DNA from: Palsa-506 sp963709075
GTDB taxonomy: Bacteria > Actinomycetota > Actinomycetes > Streptosporangiales > Streptosporangiaceae
Direction: 5' to 3'
Length of the DNA stretch: 64,000 bases
NCBI GenBank assembly: GCA_963709075.1
Contig: CAVPUY010000016.1
Span: forward strand, 62,001 to 126,000
Shown here: one piece after another, positions 27,339-37,491 of the stretch
Layout of the letters: each line of letters opens with the position of its first letter
How positions within the stretch are numbered: position 1 is the stretch's first letter
The notes under the pieces: model-generated
The model's input: only the letters and a program-made list of their open reading frames with translations
Databases searched by the model: none
Told to the model about the DNA's origin: nothing
Made by a program: the position numbers and the translations under genes

Positions 27339-29904
27339 GTGGGTCGGCTGGCTATCCCGCTGAACCAGTTCGTGCTCAAGGTGCACAGTCGTTGCGATCT
27401 TGCCTGCGATCATTGCTACGTCTATCAGGGTGCTGACCAGAGCTGGCGCGGTCGCCCGAAGGCCATGCCTGATGAGGTCATCGCTCAGGCCGCCCGGCGG
27501 ATCGCCGAGCATGCGGCGTCGCATCGGCTACCTGCCGTGCACGTGGTGCTGCACGGCGGGGAGCCGCTGCTGGCGGGCGTTGCCCGGCTCCGGCGGGTGG
27601 CGACGGAACTCCGGTCGGCATTGCACGGGGTCTGCGAGCTGGATCTGAGAATTCATACTAATGGCGTCCTGCTTGACCGGGAATTCTGTGAGTTCTTCGC
27701 TGGGAATGACGTCAAGGTTGGTGTCTCTATTGATGGCTACGAGGCCGCCAATGATCGGCATCGCCGGTACGCGGACGGACGCAGCAGCTACCGCCAGGTA
27801 ATCCGGGCGATAGGGCTGCTGCGGACCGGAGGATTCCGCGATATTTATGCCGGGCTGCTGTGCACGATAGACGTAGCGAACGATCCGGTCGCCGTTTTCG
27901 ACGCATTAGCGGACCTGGAGCCGCCGCGAATTGACCTCCTGCTGCCGCACGCGACCTGGGACGAGCCGCCAGCGCGGTCGCCGGGCGCGGAAAGTGAGTA
28001 CGCCGACTGGCTGATAGCCGTTTTCGACCGGTGGCAGGCCACCGGACGCCACATCGGTGTCCGCACGTTTGAATCGATCATCTCGACCTCGACGGGCGGC
28101 GCGTGCTGCACCGAGGCGCTCGGGCTGGAGGCGAGCAGCCTGGCGGTCATCGAGACTGATGGTGCCTATGAGCAGGCGGACTCGCTCAAGAAGGCGTTCG
28201 ACGGCGCGCCGGCCACCGGGTTCGACGTGTTCAGCCACGCCCTCGACGCCGTCGCGGCGCACCCGGGCATCACCGCCCGGCAGCAGGGCCTGGCCGGGCT
28301 GTGCCGCACGTGCCGGTCGTGCCCGGTCGTCGCCAGTTGCGGCGGCGGCCTCTACACGCACCGGTATCGGCGGGTTCCGGTTTCGCCAACCCGTCGGTGT
28401 ACTGCCCGGACCTGCTGAAGCTGATCAGCCACGTCCGCAGGCCACCTGGGGGGCGCCGGATGGCAGCCCGGCCGGCGGGCCCGGCGGACGTGCCCCGGGC
28501 AGCGAGCCCGCGGGCGGCCGCCGGGCCCGGGCAGACGGGCGCGCGGCCGGGCGGCGGCGGGGGAAGCGGGCGAGCGGCGCGGAGCGGGGGAGCGCGTTTT
28601 GACCCATGCCGTGCCTGCGGCCGAATTCCAGGCGCTGGCCGCCGGGCTTGGCGGGACGACGGCGATCAGGCAGCTGGAAGCGGCGCAGGCCAGCCTGCGC
28701 CGCGCGCTGCTGGCCGCTTCTACCGGGCCGCCAGCGCCGCCCTGCCGCCCGGGGCCAGCCTGGCGGCGCTGCAGGCCGGCTGGGAGGTGCTGTCCAGGAT
28801 CGACCAGGAAAACCCGCTGATCCTCGGCGAGGTGCTCGCCCATCCGTACGTCCGGGTCTGGGCGGTCTGTTGCCTGGAGCGGCTGAAGCTCCCGCTGGAA
28901 CAGCGCACCGGCCGCCTGCCGCTGGCCGCGGACCTGGGCCATCTCGCCGCGATCGCTGCCGCGGCGGCCATCCGGTCGGGCACCGATGCCGTGCTCACCG
29001 TGCCGGTAGTGGACGGCGGCGTGCACCTGCCGGCGCTGGGCAGGCTCGAGGAGGGGCAGACAGCCGGCGGTACCGGGCGGCGATCCGCCGCTGGCCACGG
29101 TTGAGGTATCGGGCGGCACAGTCGCGGTGCGGACCAGCGGCGGCCAGTGGAGTACGCCTATCCAGCGCCTGCTGGACGGCCGGACCGGGGCCGGGGACGC
29201 GGGGCCAGCCCGGTGGCAGCCGGTACGCCGGCTGACCGCACCCGGTATCTCGGTCGCGCTCGGAGGATACCGATCCCTACCGCGACTGCCATCAGTTCCC
29301 GGCGGCAGCCCGGCTGTCTGATGCGGACTTTGCCAGCTGGCAGCGCCGGTTCCGGGATGCGTGGCTGTAATCCGCCGCGAACACCCGGCCTACGCCGCCG
29401 GGCTGGCGACCGGCCTGGGCACGCTCATGCCGCTGGCGGAGGCTCGCGCCGGGCCGCGAGGTCAGTGCCACCGCAAGGCACGCGTTCGGCGCGGTCGCGG
29501 CCGCCCTGCCGGCCGATCCGGTCACTCTGGCGCTGCTGCTGATCCACGAGTTCCAGCACGTCAAGCTCGGCGCGATGCTGGATCTCTATGACCTGTACGA
29601 CGAGACCGACGACCGGCTTTTCCATGCGCCGTGGCGGGACAGATCCGCGGCCGCTTGAAGGTCTGCTGCAGGGCACCTACGCGCACCTCGCCGTCACCGC
29701 CTTCTGGGCGCGCGCGCCGGGAGCGCCACAGCGGGCCCGGCCGCCGAGGCGGCCAGGGCGGAATTCAGTCGCTGGCATGCCCATACCGCCGGAGCCATCG
29801 ACGCGCTGGCCGCCTCGGGCTCGCTGACCCCGCTCGGGTCGGAGTTCGTGGCCGAGATGCGCCGCGCGCTGGATGCCGGGCCGGCCGCGCTGACAGGCGG
29901 ATAG
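27339..29904 (+). pseudogene. fxsB: FxsB radical-SAM/SPASM maturase fused to HEXXH domain, multiply frameshifted
   Basis: Starts at a GTG at 27339 with GGAGG at 27329. Residues about 1-340 are an intact radical-SAM core: CDLACDHCYVY (4Fe-4S CxxxCxxC), VLHGGEPLL, VGVSIDGYEAANDRHRRYA, and a SPASM part CRTCRSCPVVASCGGGL then GFANPSVYCPDLL. The extension follows: THAVPAAEFQALAAGLGG, ENPLILGEVLAHPYVRVWAV, SGGQWSTPIQRLLDG, and the metallohydrolase-like LLLIHEFQHVKLGAML (HEXXH at 29545). It ends LGSEFVAEMRRALDAG at 29904. Nine frame changes (near 28372, 28520, 28722, 29070, 29262, 29370, 29445, 29635, 29720) split this half, yet each piece is clean. FxsB forms the cyclophane on FxsA. Confidence 0.75.
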
Positions 29905-30099
29905 CGGCCGAGCTGGCGGCCGGCCCGCTGGCCAGGCCGCTACCGGGGCCTCGCGCCAGGGCTGCGTATGCCCCTGGTCACCCTCCGAAATCCCTTATAT
30001 CATCATCTCGGCAAGCGGCCGGGATAAATAAATGGCCTCTGTTTTTGGTGGGGACGGCGGTGGCAGAGAGTGCTGCGTGACGGGGGGGAAAGCACGCTT

Positions 30100-31378
30100 A
30101 TGGCTGGGGAAAGCGATTCTGGGCTGACCGGGAGTAAGCCGTATTTCTTTCTGAGCTACGCGCGCACCCCGAAGCGTGACCCAGCTGACCGGGAAGACCC
30201 GGATCGCTGGGTGCATAAGCTGTACAAGGATCTGTGCGCGGCCATATTACAAATGACCGAAGCCCAGCCTGAAGAGGCTGGGTTCATGGACCGGGAGAAT
30301 CAGCTCGGCACCGAATGGTCACCGGAGCTGGCCAGGGCTCTGGCCAGCTGCCGGGTCTTCGTTCCGCTGTACTCAAGGCGTTATTTTGAGAGCGACAACT
30401 GCGGCAAGGAATGGTTTGCCTTCGCCCGTCGCGAGGTCAACCAGAATGCGCGTGGCGACCAGATCGTCAGTGCTATCGTGCCAGCCTTGTGGGCCAGGCT
30501 CGATCAGGACAGGATTCCGGATGTTGCGCAGCCTATCCAGTACCATCATGTGAACCTCGGCCCGCGGTATAGCACCGAGGGCTTCTACGGGATCATGAAG
30601 CTGCAGAAATACCGGGCTGATTACCTGCTAGCCGTGCACCGGCTGGCCGAGCGCATCGTGCAGGTCGCGGACGAGACATCCATTCACGTGGAGCGGCCCG
30701 CAGAGTATGAGTCGCTGCAAAGCGCGTTCGGCCCGGCCAGCGCCCAGCGGTCCGCCGCCGATCAGCTGCGAATCAGCGTGCTGGCCCACGATACTTCCAC
30801 GCTGCCGCCCGGCCGGGCGGACCACTATTACGGCAGCACCCCGCATACCTGGAGCCCGTACCGGCCGGATTACCCGCAGCCGCTGGCCGACTACGCGCGG
30901 GATCTGGCCAAGAAATGCCTGGGCTGCCAGCCGCTGGTGGGGGCCTTTGAGGATCCGCCGAGCTGGGCTGGCAACGGGCGGCCGGTGCCCCCGAGCCTGT
31001 GCCTCGTCGACGCCTGGGTGACCGTCTCCGACGCGCACCAGCAGCAGCTGCGGTTCCTCGACGAGATCGAGCAGCCCTGGGTCAGCGTGCTGGTGCCGTG
31101 GAATATCCAGGACGCCGAGCTGAGCGATGCCGAGCATGATCTCCGTGACCGGCTCGTTAGCATCGCTGGGCCGCAGGCTCGCGAGCGTGCCGCGGCGGTG
31201 CCAGCTGGCCGCCACCGGCATACCGACCCTGCAGGAGTTCGGCCAGATCCTGCCGCAGATGACGATGATCATGCTCAAGAGATTCCGCAAGGACGCCCCT
31301 GCATACCCGCCGGCAGGCCCCGTTATTGCGCGCCCACGGCTCAGGATGGCGGACCAAGCGGACCCCGGAGGATCCTGA
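30100..31378 (+). CDS. fxsC: TIR-like protein FxsC, frameshifted
   Basis: About 425 aa from the ATG at 30100 (GGGGGAAAG upstream). Residues 10-150: TIR-like domain (PYFFLSYARTPKRDPAD, FMDRENQLGTEWSPELARAL, CRVFVPLYSRRYFESDNCGKEW, with a Glu at the usual TIR catalytic place). Then a FxsC C-terminal domain: LADYARDLAKKCLGCQPLVG, WVSVLVPWNIQDAELSDAE. After a frame change near 31172 the family-typical CQLAATGIPTLQEFGQILPQ and MTMIMLKRFRKDAPAYPP follow, with TGA at 31376-31378. The stop overlaps the next ATG by one base. FxsC is the constant TIR-like member of Fxs loci; its activity is not established. Confidence 0.8.
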
Positions 31379-32688
31379 TGAGCGACTCCTGCGACGGCCA
31401 GATCATCACGTTCTACTCGTATAAGGGCGGTACCGGCCGCACGATGGCGCTGGCTAACGTGGCCTGGATCCTGGCCAGCAACTCCAAGCGGGTCCTGTGC
31501 GTGGACTGGGATCTTGAGTCGCCGGGCCTGCATAAGTTCTTTCACCCGTTCCTGAACGAGTCGACGGTCAGCGCTACGCCCGGCGTGATCGAGATCATCA
31601 ACGAATACGCGTCGGCAGCCATCGACCCCACGCCGCGGGCCGACGACTGGCATCTGGAATTTGCCCAGGTCGAGCGTCATGCCGTTTCGCTGAGCTGGGA
31701 TTTTCCCGGCGACGGCAGGCTGGATTTCCTGTCGGCCTGCCGGCAGAACCGGGATTATTCCGCCGCGGTCTGCTCGCTGGACTGGGATAACTTCTACGAC
31801 CGGCTGGGCGGCGGCCGCTTCTTCCGCGCGATGCGGGAGGACATGAAGCAGAAATACGATTACGTGCTGATCGACAGCCGCACCGGGCTGAGTGACGTGG
31901 CGGACATCTGCACGATCGAGCTGCCCGATGTCCTCGCCGTCTGCTTCACGCTCAGCGACCAGAGCATAGACGGCGCCGCGAACGTCGCGCGCCAGATCAG
32001 GGGCAGGTACCGGGACCGCAATATCCGGGTGCTGCCGGTGCCGATGCGCATCGAGGACGGCGAGAAGGAGAAGCTGGATGTCGGCCGTGCCCTCGCCCGG
32101 ATAAGGTTCGAGGGCTTCCCGGAGGGGCTTAGCCAGGAGAGGTCAGCGCAGTACTGGGCCTCGGTCGAGGTCCCGTACAAGCCGTTCTACGCCTTCGAGG
32201 AGACCCTGGCGACGTTCGGCGACGACCCCGGATCGCCGACCTCGCTGCTCGCCTCGTTCGAGCGGATCACGGATGCGATCACCGGCGGCCAGGTAGTGAC
32301 CATGCAGCCGATAGCGGAGAACCGGCGGCTGCAGTACCGGGATGCCTTCACCCGGCGCCAGCCGGCCTCCTCCACGCAGGTATTCCTGAGCTACGCGCCG
32401 GAAGACCGGATGTGGGCCGACTGGATCGAGGCCGTGCTGACCCGCTCCGGATTCCTCGTGCTGCCGCGCAGCACGGTGGCTACTGCCGCGAAGGGCGACG
32501 GTGGCGTCGCTGCCAGCCTGCAGGCCGAGCGCGAGCTGCAGATCGCTCCTCGCGCCATCGCCATACTTTCCTCTGCCTACCTGCACTCGCCGGACGCCAG
32601 GTCCGTCTGGAAGGCCATGTCGGCGGCCGACGCCGCGGGCACGCACCGGCAGCTCGTCCCGGTCCGGGTCAGCGACGTCGCAGAGTGA
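31378..32688 (+). CDS. KGGVGR-motif variant AAA ATPase of Fxs locus
   Basis: 436 aa. The P-loop is IITFYSYKGGTGRTMALANV: a ParA/MinD-type deviant Walker A with Arg where Lys is usual, which is why NCBI calls the family KGGVGR. Other landmarks are VLCVDWDLESPGLHKFF, KYDYVLIDSRTGLSDVADIC (Walker B) and VCFTLSDQSIDGAANVARQI. The C-terminus (from about 325) is a second TIR-like fold (TQVFLSYAPEDRMWADWIEA), but the position of the catalytic Glu reads SVWKAM, so it is probably an adaptor rather than an enzyme. It is coupled to FxsC by TGATG and to FxsT by GTGA. Confidence 0.8.
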   Translation: MSDSCDGQIITFYSYKGGTGRTMALANVAWILASNSKRVLCVDWDLESPGLHKFFHPFLNESTVSATPGVIEIINEYASAAIDPTPRADDWHLEFAQVERHAVSLSWDFPGDGRLDFLSACRQNRDYSAAVCSLDWDNFYDRLGGGRFFRAMREDMKQKYDYVLIDSRTGLSDVADICTIELPDVLAVCFTLSDQSIDGAANVARQIRGRYRDRNIRVLPVPMRIEDGEKEKLDVGRALARIRFEGFPEGLSQERSAQYWASVEVPYKPFYAFEETLATFGDDPGSPTSLLASFERITDAITGGQVVTMQPIAENRRLQYRDAFTRRQPASSTQVFLSYAPEDRMWADWIEAVLTRSGFLVLPRSTVATAAKGDGGVAASLQAERELQIAPRAIAILSSAYLHSPDARSVWKAMSAADAAGTHRQLVPVRVSDVAE

Positions 32689-35325
32689 CCGACCCGTTTG
32701 CCGACCATCCCGCGATCGACCTTGCGCGGCTGGACGCCGGCCAGGCGACGGCGAAGCTGCTATGGGCCCTGGACCGGCCGCTGCAGCTCCCTGGGAACGC
32801 CCCGCCGCAGGCCGAGGAACCGCGCTTTCCTGGCACGATCCCGCAGATCTGGAACGTGCCGGCCAGGAACGCCGACTTCACCGGACGCGGCGCGACCCTG
32901 GAGATGCTGCGCGACAAGCTGGCCGGCGGCGGCGGTGGCAGTGGTGGTCGCGCAGGCCCTGTACGGGCTCGGCGGGGTCGGCAAGACCCAGGTGGCGCTG
33001 GAGTACGCGCACCGGTTCATGGCCGACTATGACCTCGTCTGGTGGGTTCCGTCCGAGCAGGCCGAGGAGATCAGCCTGGCGCTGGCGGAGCTCGCCCGCA
33101 AGATGGGCCTGAAAGTCGGCGACAACGTGGCGGAGGCGGCGGAGGCGGCCCTGGAGGAGCTGCGCCGTGACACCACGCCGCACTGGCTGCTGATCTTCGA
33201 CAACGCCGATAACCCGAAGGAGCTTGAGCCCTACCTGCCCACCGGGGCCGGGCACGTCCTCATCACCTCGCGCAATCAGGCGTGGAGCCATTCGGCTGAG
33301 CCGCTCGAGGTGGACGTGTTCACCGGGGATGAGAGCGTCGCGCATCTCCTGCACCACGTGTCCGACGCTGGATCCGGCGGACGCGAAGCGGGTCGCCGAT
33401 GCGCTTGGGCCACCTGCCGCTGGCGGTCGAGCAGGCCGCCGCGTGGCTGGAGGAGACCGGCATGCCGCGCCTGGGCTTACGTCGAGCAGCTGGCGACGCA
33501 GGCTACCCGGATCTTGTCGCTGAACCAGCCGACCGACTATCCGATGCCGGTGGTGGCGACCTGGAACCTGTCGCTCGAGCGGCTCCAGGAGCGATCCCCG
33601 GCGGCGGTGCGGCTGCTGCAGCTGTGCGCGTTCTTCTCGCCGGGGCCGATCTCCATGGCGCTGCTCTACGGCGACCAGATGATCGCGTCCTTGCTGCCCT
33701 TCGATGAGTCGCTGAGCGAGAAGCTGATGCTCGGCCGGGTGATCAGGGATATCAGCCGGTTCGCGCTGGTCCGGGTGGACCAGGGCAGTAACTCGCTGCA
33801 GATCCACCGGCTGGTGCAGGCCGTGATCCGTTCCCAGATGACCGAAGAGGAGCAGCTCGAAGCCTGTCATGAGGTGCACGAGATCCTGGTCGGCGCCCGG
33901 CCGTCCCGCGGCGAGACCGACGACCCGGCGAACTGGTCGCGCTACAACCTGATCTGGCCGCACCTGGGACCGTCCCGGGCGGAGGAGTGCGATGACCCGC
34001 GGACCCGCCAGCTGCTCATCGACTGGGTCCGGTACCAGTGGAAGCACGGCGAGTTCGACGCGTGCCTTGCGCTGGCCGGCCGCCTGGAGAACCTCTGGAC
34101 CCAGCAGCTCGGGCCTGATCATCAGCAGACGCTGCACCTGCGCTTCCATATCGCCAACGTGCTGCGGTCGCAGGGCCGTTTCGCCGAGGCCCGTGAGCTT
34201 GACACGTACGTGCTGGAGCGGCAGCGGGCCGTCCTCGGCCCGGATCACCCGCATGCCCTGATGACGGCGGGCGGGCTGGCCGCCGACCTGCGCGCGCTCG
34301 GTGAGTTCCAGCAGGCGCTTGCCTCTGACCAGGAGACCTACGACAGCTTCAAGGAGCAGTTCGGCGAGGATTACCCGCGGACCCTGAACGCCGCCCACAA
34401 CCTGGCGGTCTCGCTGCTCCTGGTCGGCGACTGCTATCGCCGCGCGCAGGCTGGACGAGGAGACGCATGCCCGGCAGCACGCGGTGCTGGGCCCTGATCA
34501 TCCCTACACCCTCTCGACGCTGGCCAATATCGCCCGCGACATGCGCGAGGCGGGCGCCTTCCGGGAGTCCGTCGACCTGCTCCGCGTCACCTGGAACACG
34601 TACCGGACGGTGCTGGGCGACGACATGATCGACACCCTGCGGACGGCCAAGAGCCTGGCGGTCTCGCTGCGCAAGGCGGGCGAGGAGAGCGAGGCGATGA
34701 GCCTGACGCAGGAGACCTACGAGCGTTACAAGCGCCGCTATGGCGGCGATACCCCCGACGCGCTGTCCTGCGGGCTCAATCTCGCCTGCGACTACTCGGC
34801 GGTCGGTGACATTCCCAGGGCGCTGGACCTCGTGACCGAAGTCCGGGTGGCCTATCAGGCCAGCGTCGGCGAGGACCATCCGTACACGCTCGCTGCCGCC
34901 AACAACCTGGCGATCTACTTGCGGGATGCGGGCCGGCTGGCGGAGGCGCGTCAGCATGGCGGAGGAGACGCTGGCGGCTGATGCGGCGAAGGCTCGGGGA
35001 CAGCCATCCCTTCACCCTGTCCTGCGCGGTCAACCTGGCCAACTGCCTCGGCGAATCCGGGGATCTCGCCGAGGCCGGGGCACTTGAGCGCGAGACCATT
35101 AAGCGGCTGAGAAAGACGCTCGGGCAGGACCATCCGGACACGCTGGCCTGCCAGGCCAATCTCGCGGTCACCCTGCGCGAGGCCGGGCGGGCCGAGGAGG
35201 CCGGCCATCTCAGGGAAAAAATACTGGACGACTTCGGCCGTGTCCTGGGGCTGAGCCACCCGACCGTGGCGCTACTGCACGACTGGCGGCGGATCAGCCG
35301 CGACCTGGAGCCGCACTCCATCTAA
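32685..35325 (+). pseudogene. fxsT: FxsT: NB-ARC/TPR protein of FxSxx-COOH system, multiply frameshifted
   Basis: About 875 aa reconstructed from a GTG at 32685 overlapping the ATPase stop. Leader TDPFADHPAIDLARLDAGQA, then IWNVPARNADFTGRG, NB-ARC Walker A LYGLGGVGKTQVALEYAH, Walker B HWLLIFDNADNP and sensor VLITSRNQAW. A winged helix leads to about nine TPR units (LGPDHPYTLSTLANIARDMR, LGQDHPDTLACQANLAVTLR), ending DWRRISRDLEPHSI. Six frame changes: near 32935, 33365, 33400, 33465, 34450 and 34965. Apoptosis-like NB-ARC/TPR proteins are constant in Fxs loci. I infer a signal-responsive switch. The pieces remain family-like, so decay is not proven. Confidence 0.75.
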
Positions 35326-35394
35326 CATTCCTGGCCGTCGCACAGCGGTCGTTCCCGGCCGTCGCACGGCGGTTCATCCGGGCTGGCCCGCCGA

Positions 35395-36333
35395 TCACGA
35401 GGCGGGCCGGCCTGCGGACAGCCAGCGGAGGATGTCCGGCAGCACGTCCAGCGCCCCGAAATGCGCAGCGCCGGCCTGAACGACAACAGTCGCGCTCGGG
35501 ATCTTGTCGGCGAGCCACCGGGCATGGCTGGCCGGGGAGAAGACATCGCTTGCGCCGTGCCAGATCAGGACGGGCACGGTGACGGCCGCTGGATCGAATC
35601 CCCACGGCGAGCAGAAAGCCAGCGCATCGTCAATCCAGCCATGAGCGGAGGTGCGCAGCGCCTCGGCATAGGTCTCCAGCAGCATCGAGCGGATACCACT
35701 ATCTGCCACCACTCGCCTGTCCGGGTCAGGCAGCTCGGAATGCAGGCTGGTGATCAGGCTGGCCGGATTAGCGCGAATGGCGTCGGCGGCAGCATGAAGC
35801 TGCGGAGCGATGCCGGCATAGCCCGCCGCGGCTGCGGTGAACTCCAGGACGTTTGACTCCGCCATCCCGCCGAACCAGTCGAGCCCGTCCGCACCGTGCG
35901 GGGCTATGCCCACCAGGACGGCGGCCCTGGTCAGGCGCTCTGGCAACAGCGCGGCGCAGGCCAGTGCGTGCGGGCCGCCGCCGGAGCGGCCGACGACGGC
36001 GAATTTCTCCAGGTCGTACGCATCGGCGATGGCCAGCACGTCCGCCGCTGCATCCGCCACCTGCCGGCCCGGGAGCCGGTCGGATCCTCCATAGCCCGGC
36101 CGGTCGAAGGAGATAAGACGGACACCGAGCCTGTGCAGGACCGCGGTCCGCGGCCGAGGGCCCAGCCGGCTGCCCGGCGTTCCGTGCAGCAGGAAGATCG
36201 GGCTTCCGTCCGGATCTCCGTGCGCCTGCGTGGAAAGCCGCCGGCCCCCGGCCACTCGCACGGTGTACTTCAAGATCTTCCTTCTCGGCGCTCCATGCCG
36301 CTCGCCAGGCCGGGGCGACGTAGCCACCAGCAT
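35395..36333 (-). CDS. Alpha/beta hydrolase
   Basis: 312 aa; the first ~20 residues may be leader and the start is uncertain. Oxyanion loop PIFLLHGTPGSRLGPRPR, strand VRLISFDRPGYGGSDRLPG, nucleophile KFAVVGRSGGGPHALACA (Ser in GRSGG), Asp in VLIWHGASDVFSPASH, and His in VQAGAAHFGALDVLPD. The pattern DRPGYGxSD is typical of actinobacterial alpha/beta hydrolases of unknown substrate. It sits after the Fxs locus on the opposite strand, 70 bp from fxsT, and convergent to it. Confidence 0.8.
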   Translation of the reverse strand: MLVATSPRPGERHGAPRRKILKYTVRVAGGRRLSTQAHGDPDGSPIFLLHGTPGSRLGPRPRTAVLHRLGVRLISFDRPGYGGSDRLPGRQVADAAADVLAIADAYDLEKFAVVGRSGGGPHALACAALLPERLTRAAVLVGIAPHGADGLDWFGGMAESNVLEFTAAAAGYAGIAPQLHAAADAIRANPASLITSLHSELPDPDRRVVADSGIRSMLLETYAEALRTSAHGWIDDALAFCSPWGFDPAAVTVPVLIWHGASDVFSPASHARWLADKIPSATVVVQAGAAHFGALDVLPDILRWLSAGRPAS

Positions 36334-36444
36334 GCCACCGCAAGTGCGGCACCGGAAGGGACACCGGTCGCCATTCCGGGACGTAGTAGCTGCCCGGCAA
36401 GCCCGGCGGCTGGATAGCCCGGCGAGCTGCCCGGCCTGCGGGAC

Positions 36445-37293
36445 TCAGCCGTCCAGGGCCGTGCGCAGGACCTCGGCGAAGGCGCCGGGGTCGCTGAGGA
36501 AGCCGTCGTGACCGCCGGGGAAGGTGACCGGCGTCGTGCCGAGCCGCTCCGCCACGGCTACGGCGGCACGGCCGGCCATCAGCTGGCCGGACTGGGTTCC
36601 GACGCCGAGGATGATGCGGGTGGGTGCCGCGCGGAGCGCGTCGAAGTCGTGCCGGTGGCCGGCGCAGGCGGTCATGTGCAGTCCGAGCAGCGGATCGTCG
36701 CGGGAGCCGTCGTCGTGGGCGGGCAGCCCGAAAGCGGCGGGATCCGGAGCGGGCGGCCCGGGGAAGCCCGGCGGGATCGGGCCCGGGTGGCTGACCAGCG
36801 CGATGAACGTGGCCATCGCCGGGCCGAAGCCGCTGGACTGGTACGTCTGGCGGATGCCGGCGCACGCGGCCAGCACGGGCTCGCGGTCCGGCAGCTCCTG
36901 GGCCGCGGGCGGCTCGTGCGCCACCAGGGTGCGGATCAGCCGGGGATGCCTGGCCACCAGGGCCAGCGCGTTGACCGCGCCGCCGCTGCTTCCGAAGACA
37001 TCGGCCGGCCCGGCGTCCAGCGCCTGGATCAGCCGGCGCACGTCCTCGGCGTGCTCGCCAGGCACCGAACCTGGCGGCTCACCGTCGGTGCGCTGGCTGC
37101 GCTCCGTCCCGCGGGGGTCATAAGTCACCACCGTGCGGTCGGCGAACTGCCCGGCCAGGGCGGCGAAGCCGGAGGCTCCCATCGGCGACCCGATGAGCAG
37201 CAGGACCGGATGCCCCGCGTCGCCGTTGTCCCGCACGTCGTAGTGCAGCACGGCGCCCGGCGCCTCCAGCGTGTACGTCTTCGGCTCGCTCAT
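36445..37293 (-). CDS. Alpha/beta hydrolase
   Basis: 282 aa from an ATG at 37293 with AGAGGTCC upstream. VLLLIGSPMGASGFAALAG (oxyanion loop), VVTYDPRGTERSQRTDG, nucleophile DVFGSSGGAVNALALVARHP, and C-terminal TPVTFPGGHDGFLSDPGAF (His). Aspartate candidates lie in RDDPLLGLHM or GVGTQSG; this part is atypical, and the acid residue is not certain. The gene upstream of it (35395) is a different hydrolase on the same strand, separated by 111 bp. Substrate unknown. Confidence 0.8.
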   Translation of the reverse strand: MSEPKTYTLEAPGAVLHYDVRDNGDAGHPVLLLIGSPMGASGFAALAGQFADRTVVTYDPRGTERSQRTDGEPPGSVPGEHAEDVRRLIQALDAGPADVFGSSGGAVNALALVARHPRLIRTLVAHEPPAAQELPDREPVLAACAGIRQTYQSSGFGPAMATFIALVSHPGPIPPGFPGPPAPDPAAFGLPAHDDGSRDDPLLGLHMTACAGHRHDFDALRAAPTRIILGVGTQSGQLMAGRAAVAVAERLGTTPVTFPGGHDGFLSDPGAFAEVLRTALDG

Positions 37294-37330
37294 CGTGGCG
37301 GACCTCTTTCCCAGGCTGATCATTTCCTGC

Positions 37331-37448
37331 CCGTACCGGCCGTCCAGCCGGGCCGTCCAGCCGGGCCGGCCGAGCCGGGCCGGCCAGCCGGGCCGGGCCG
37401 CCGGGCCGGGCAGCCGCCGGGCAGCCGGGCCGGGCAGCCGCCGGAGAG
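37331..37448. repeat. GC-only degenerate tandem repeat
   Basis: About 118 bp made of GCCGGGC/CAGCCGG units with almost no A or T, between two minus-strand genes. It could form many hairpins. No coding potential is claimed. Confidence 0.7.
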
Positions 37449-37491
37449 CAGCGGGATGCTCTGATGGTCGGTAGTACTGGGTTGCCCGTCT

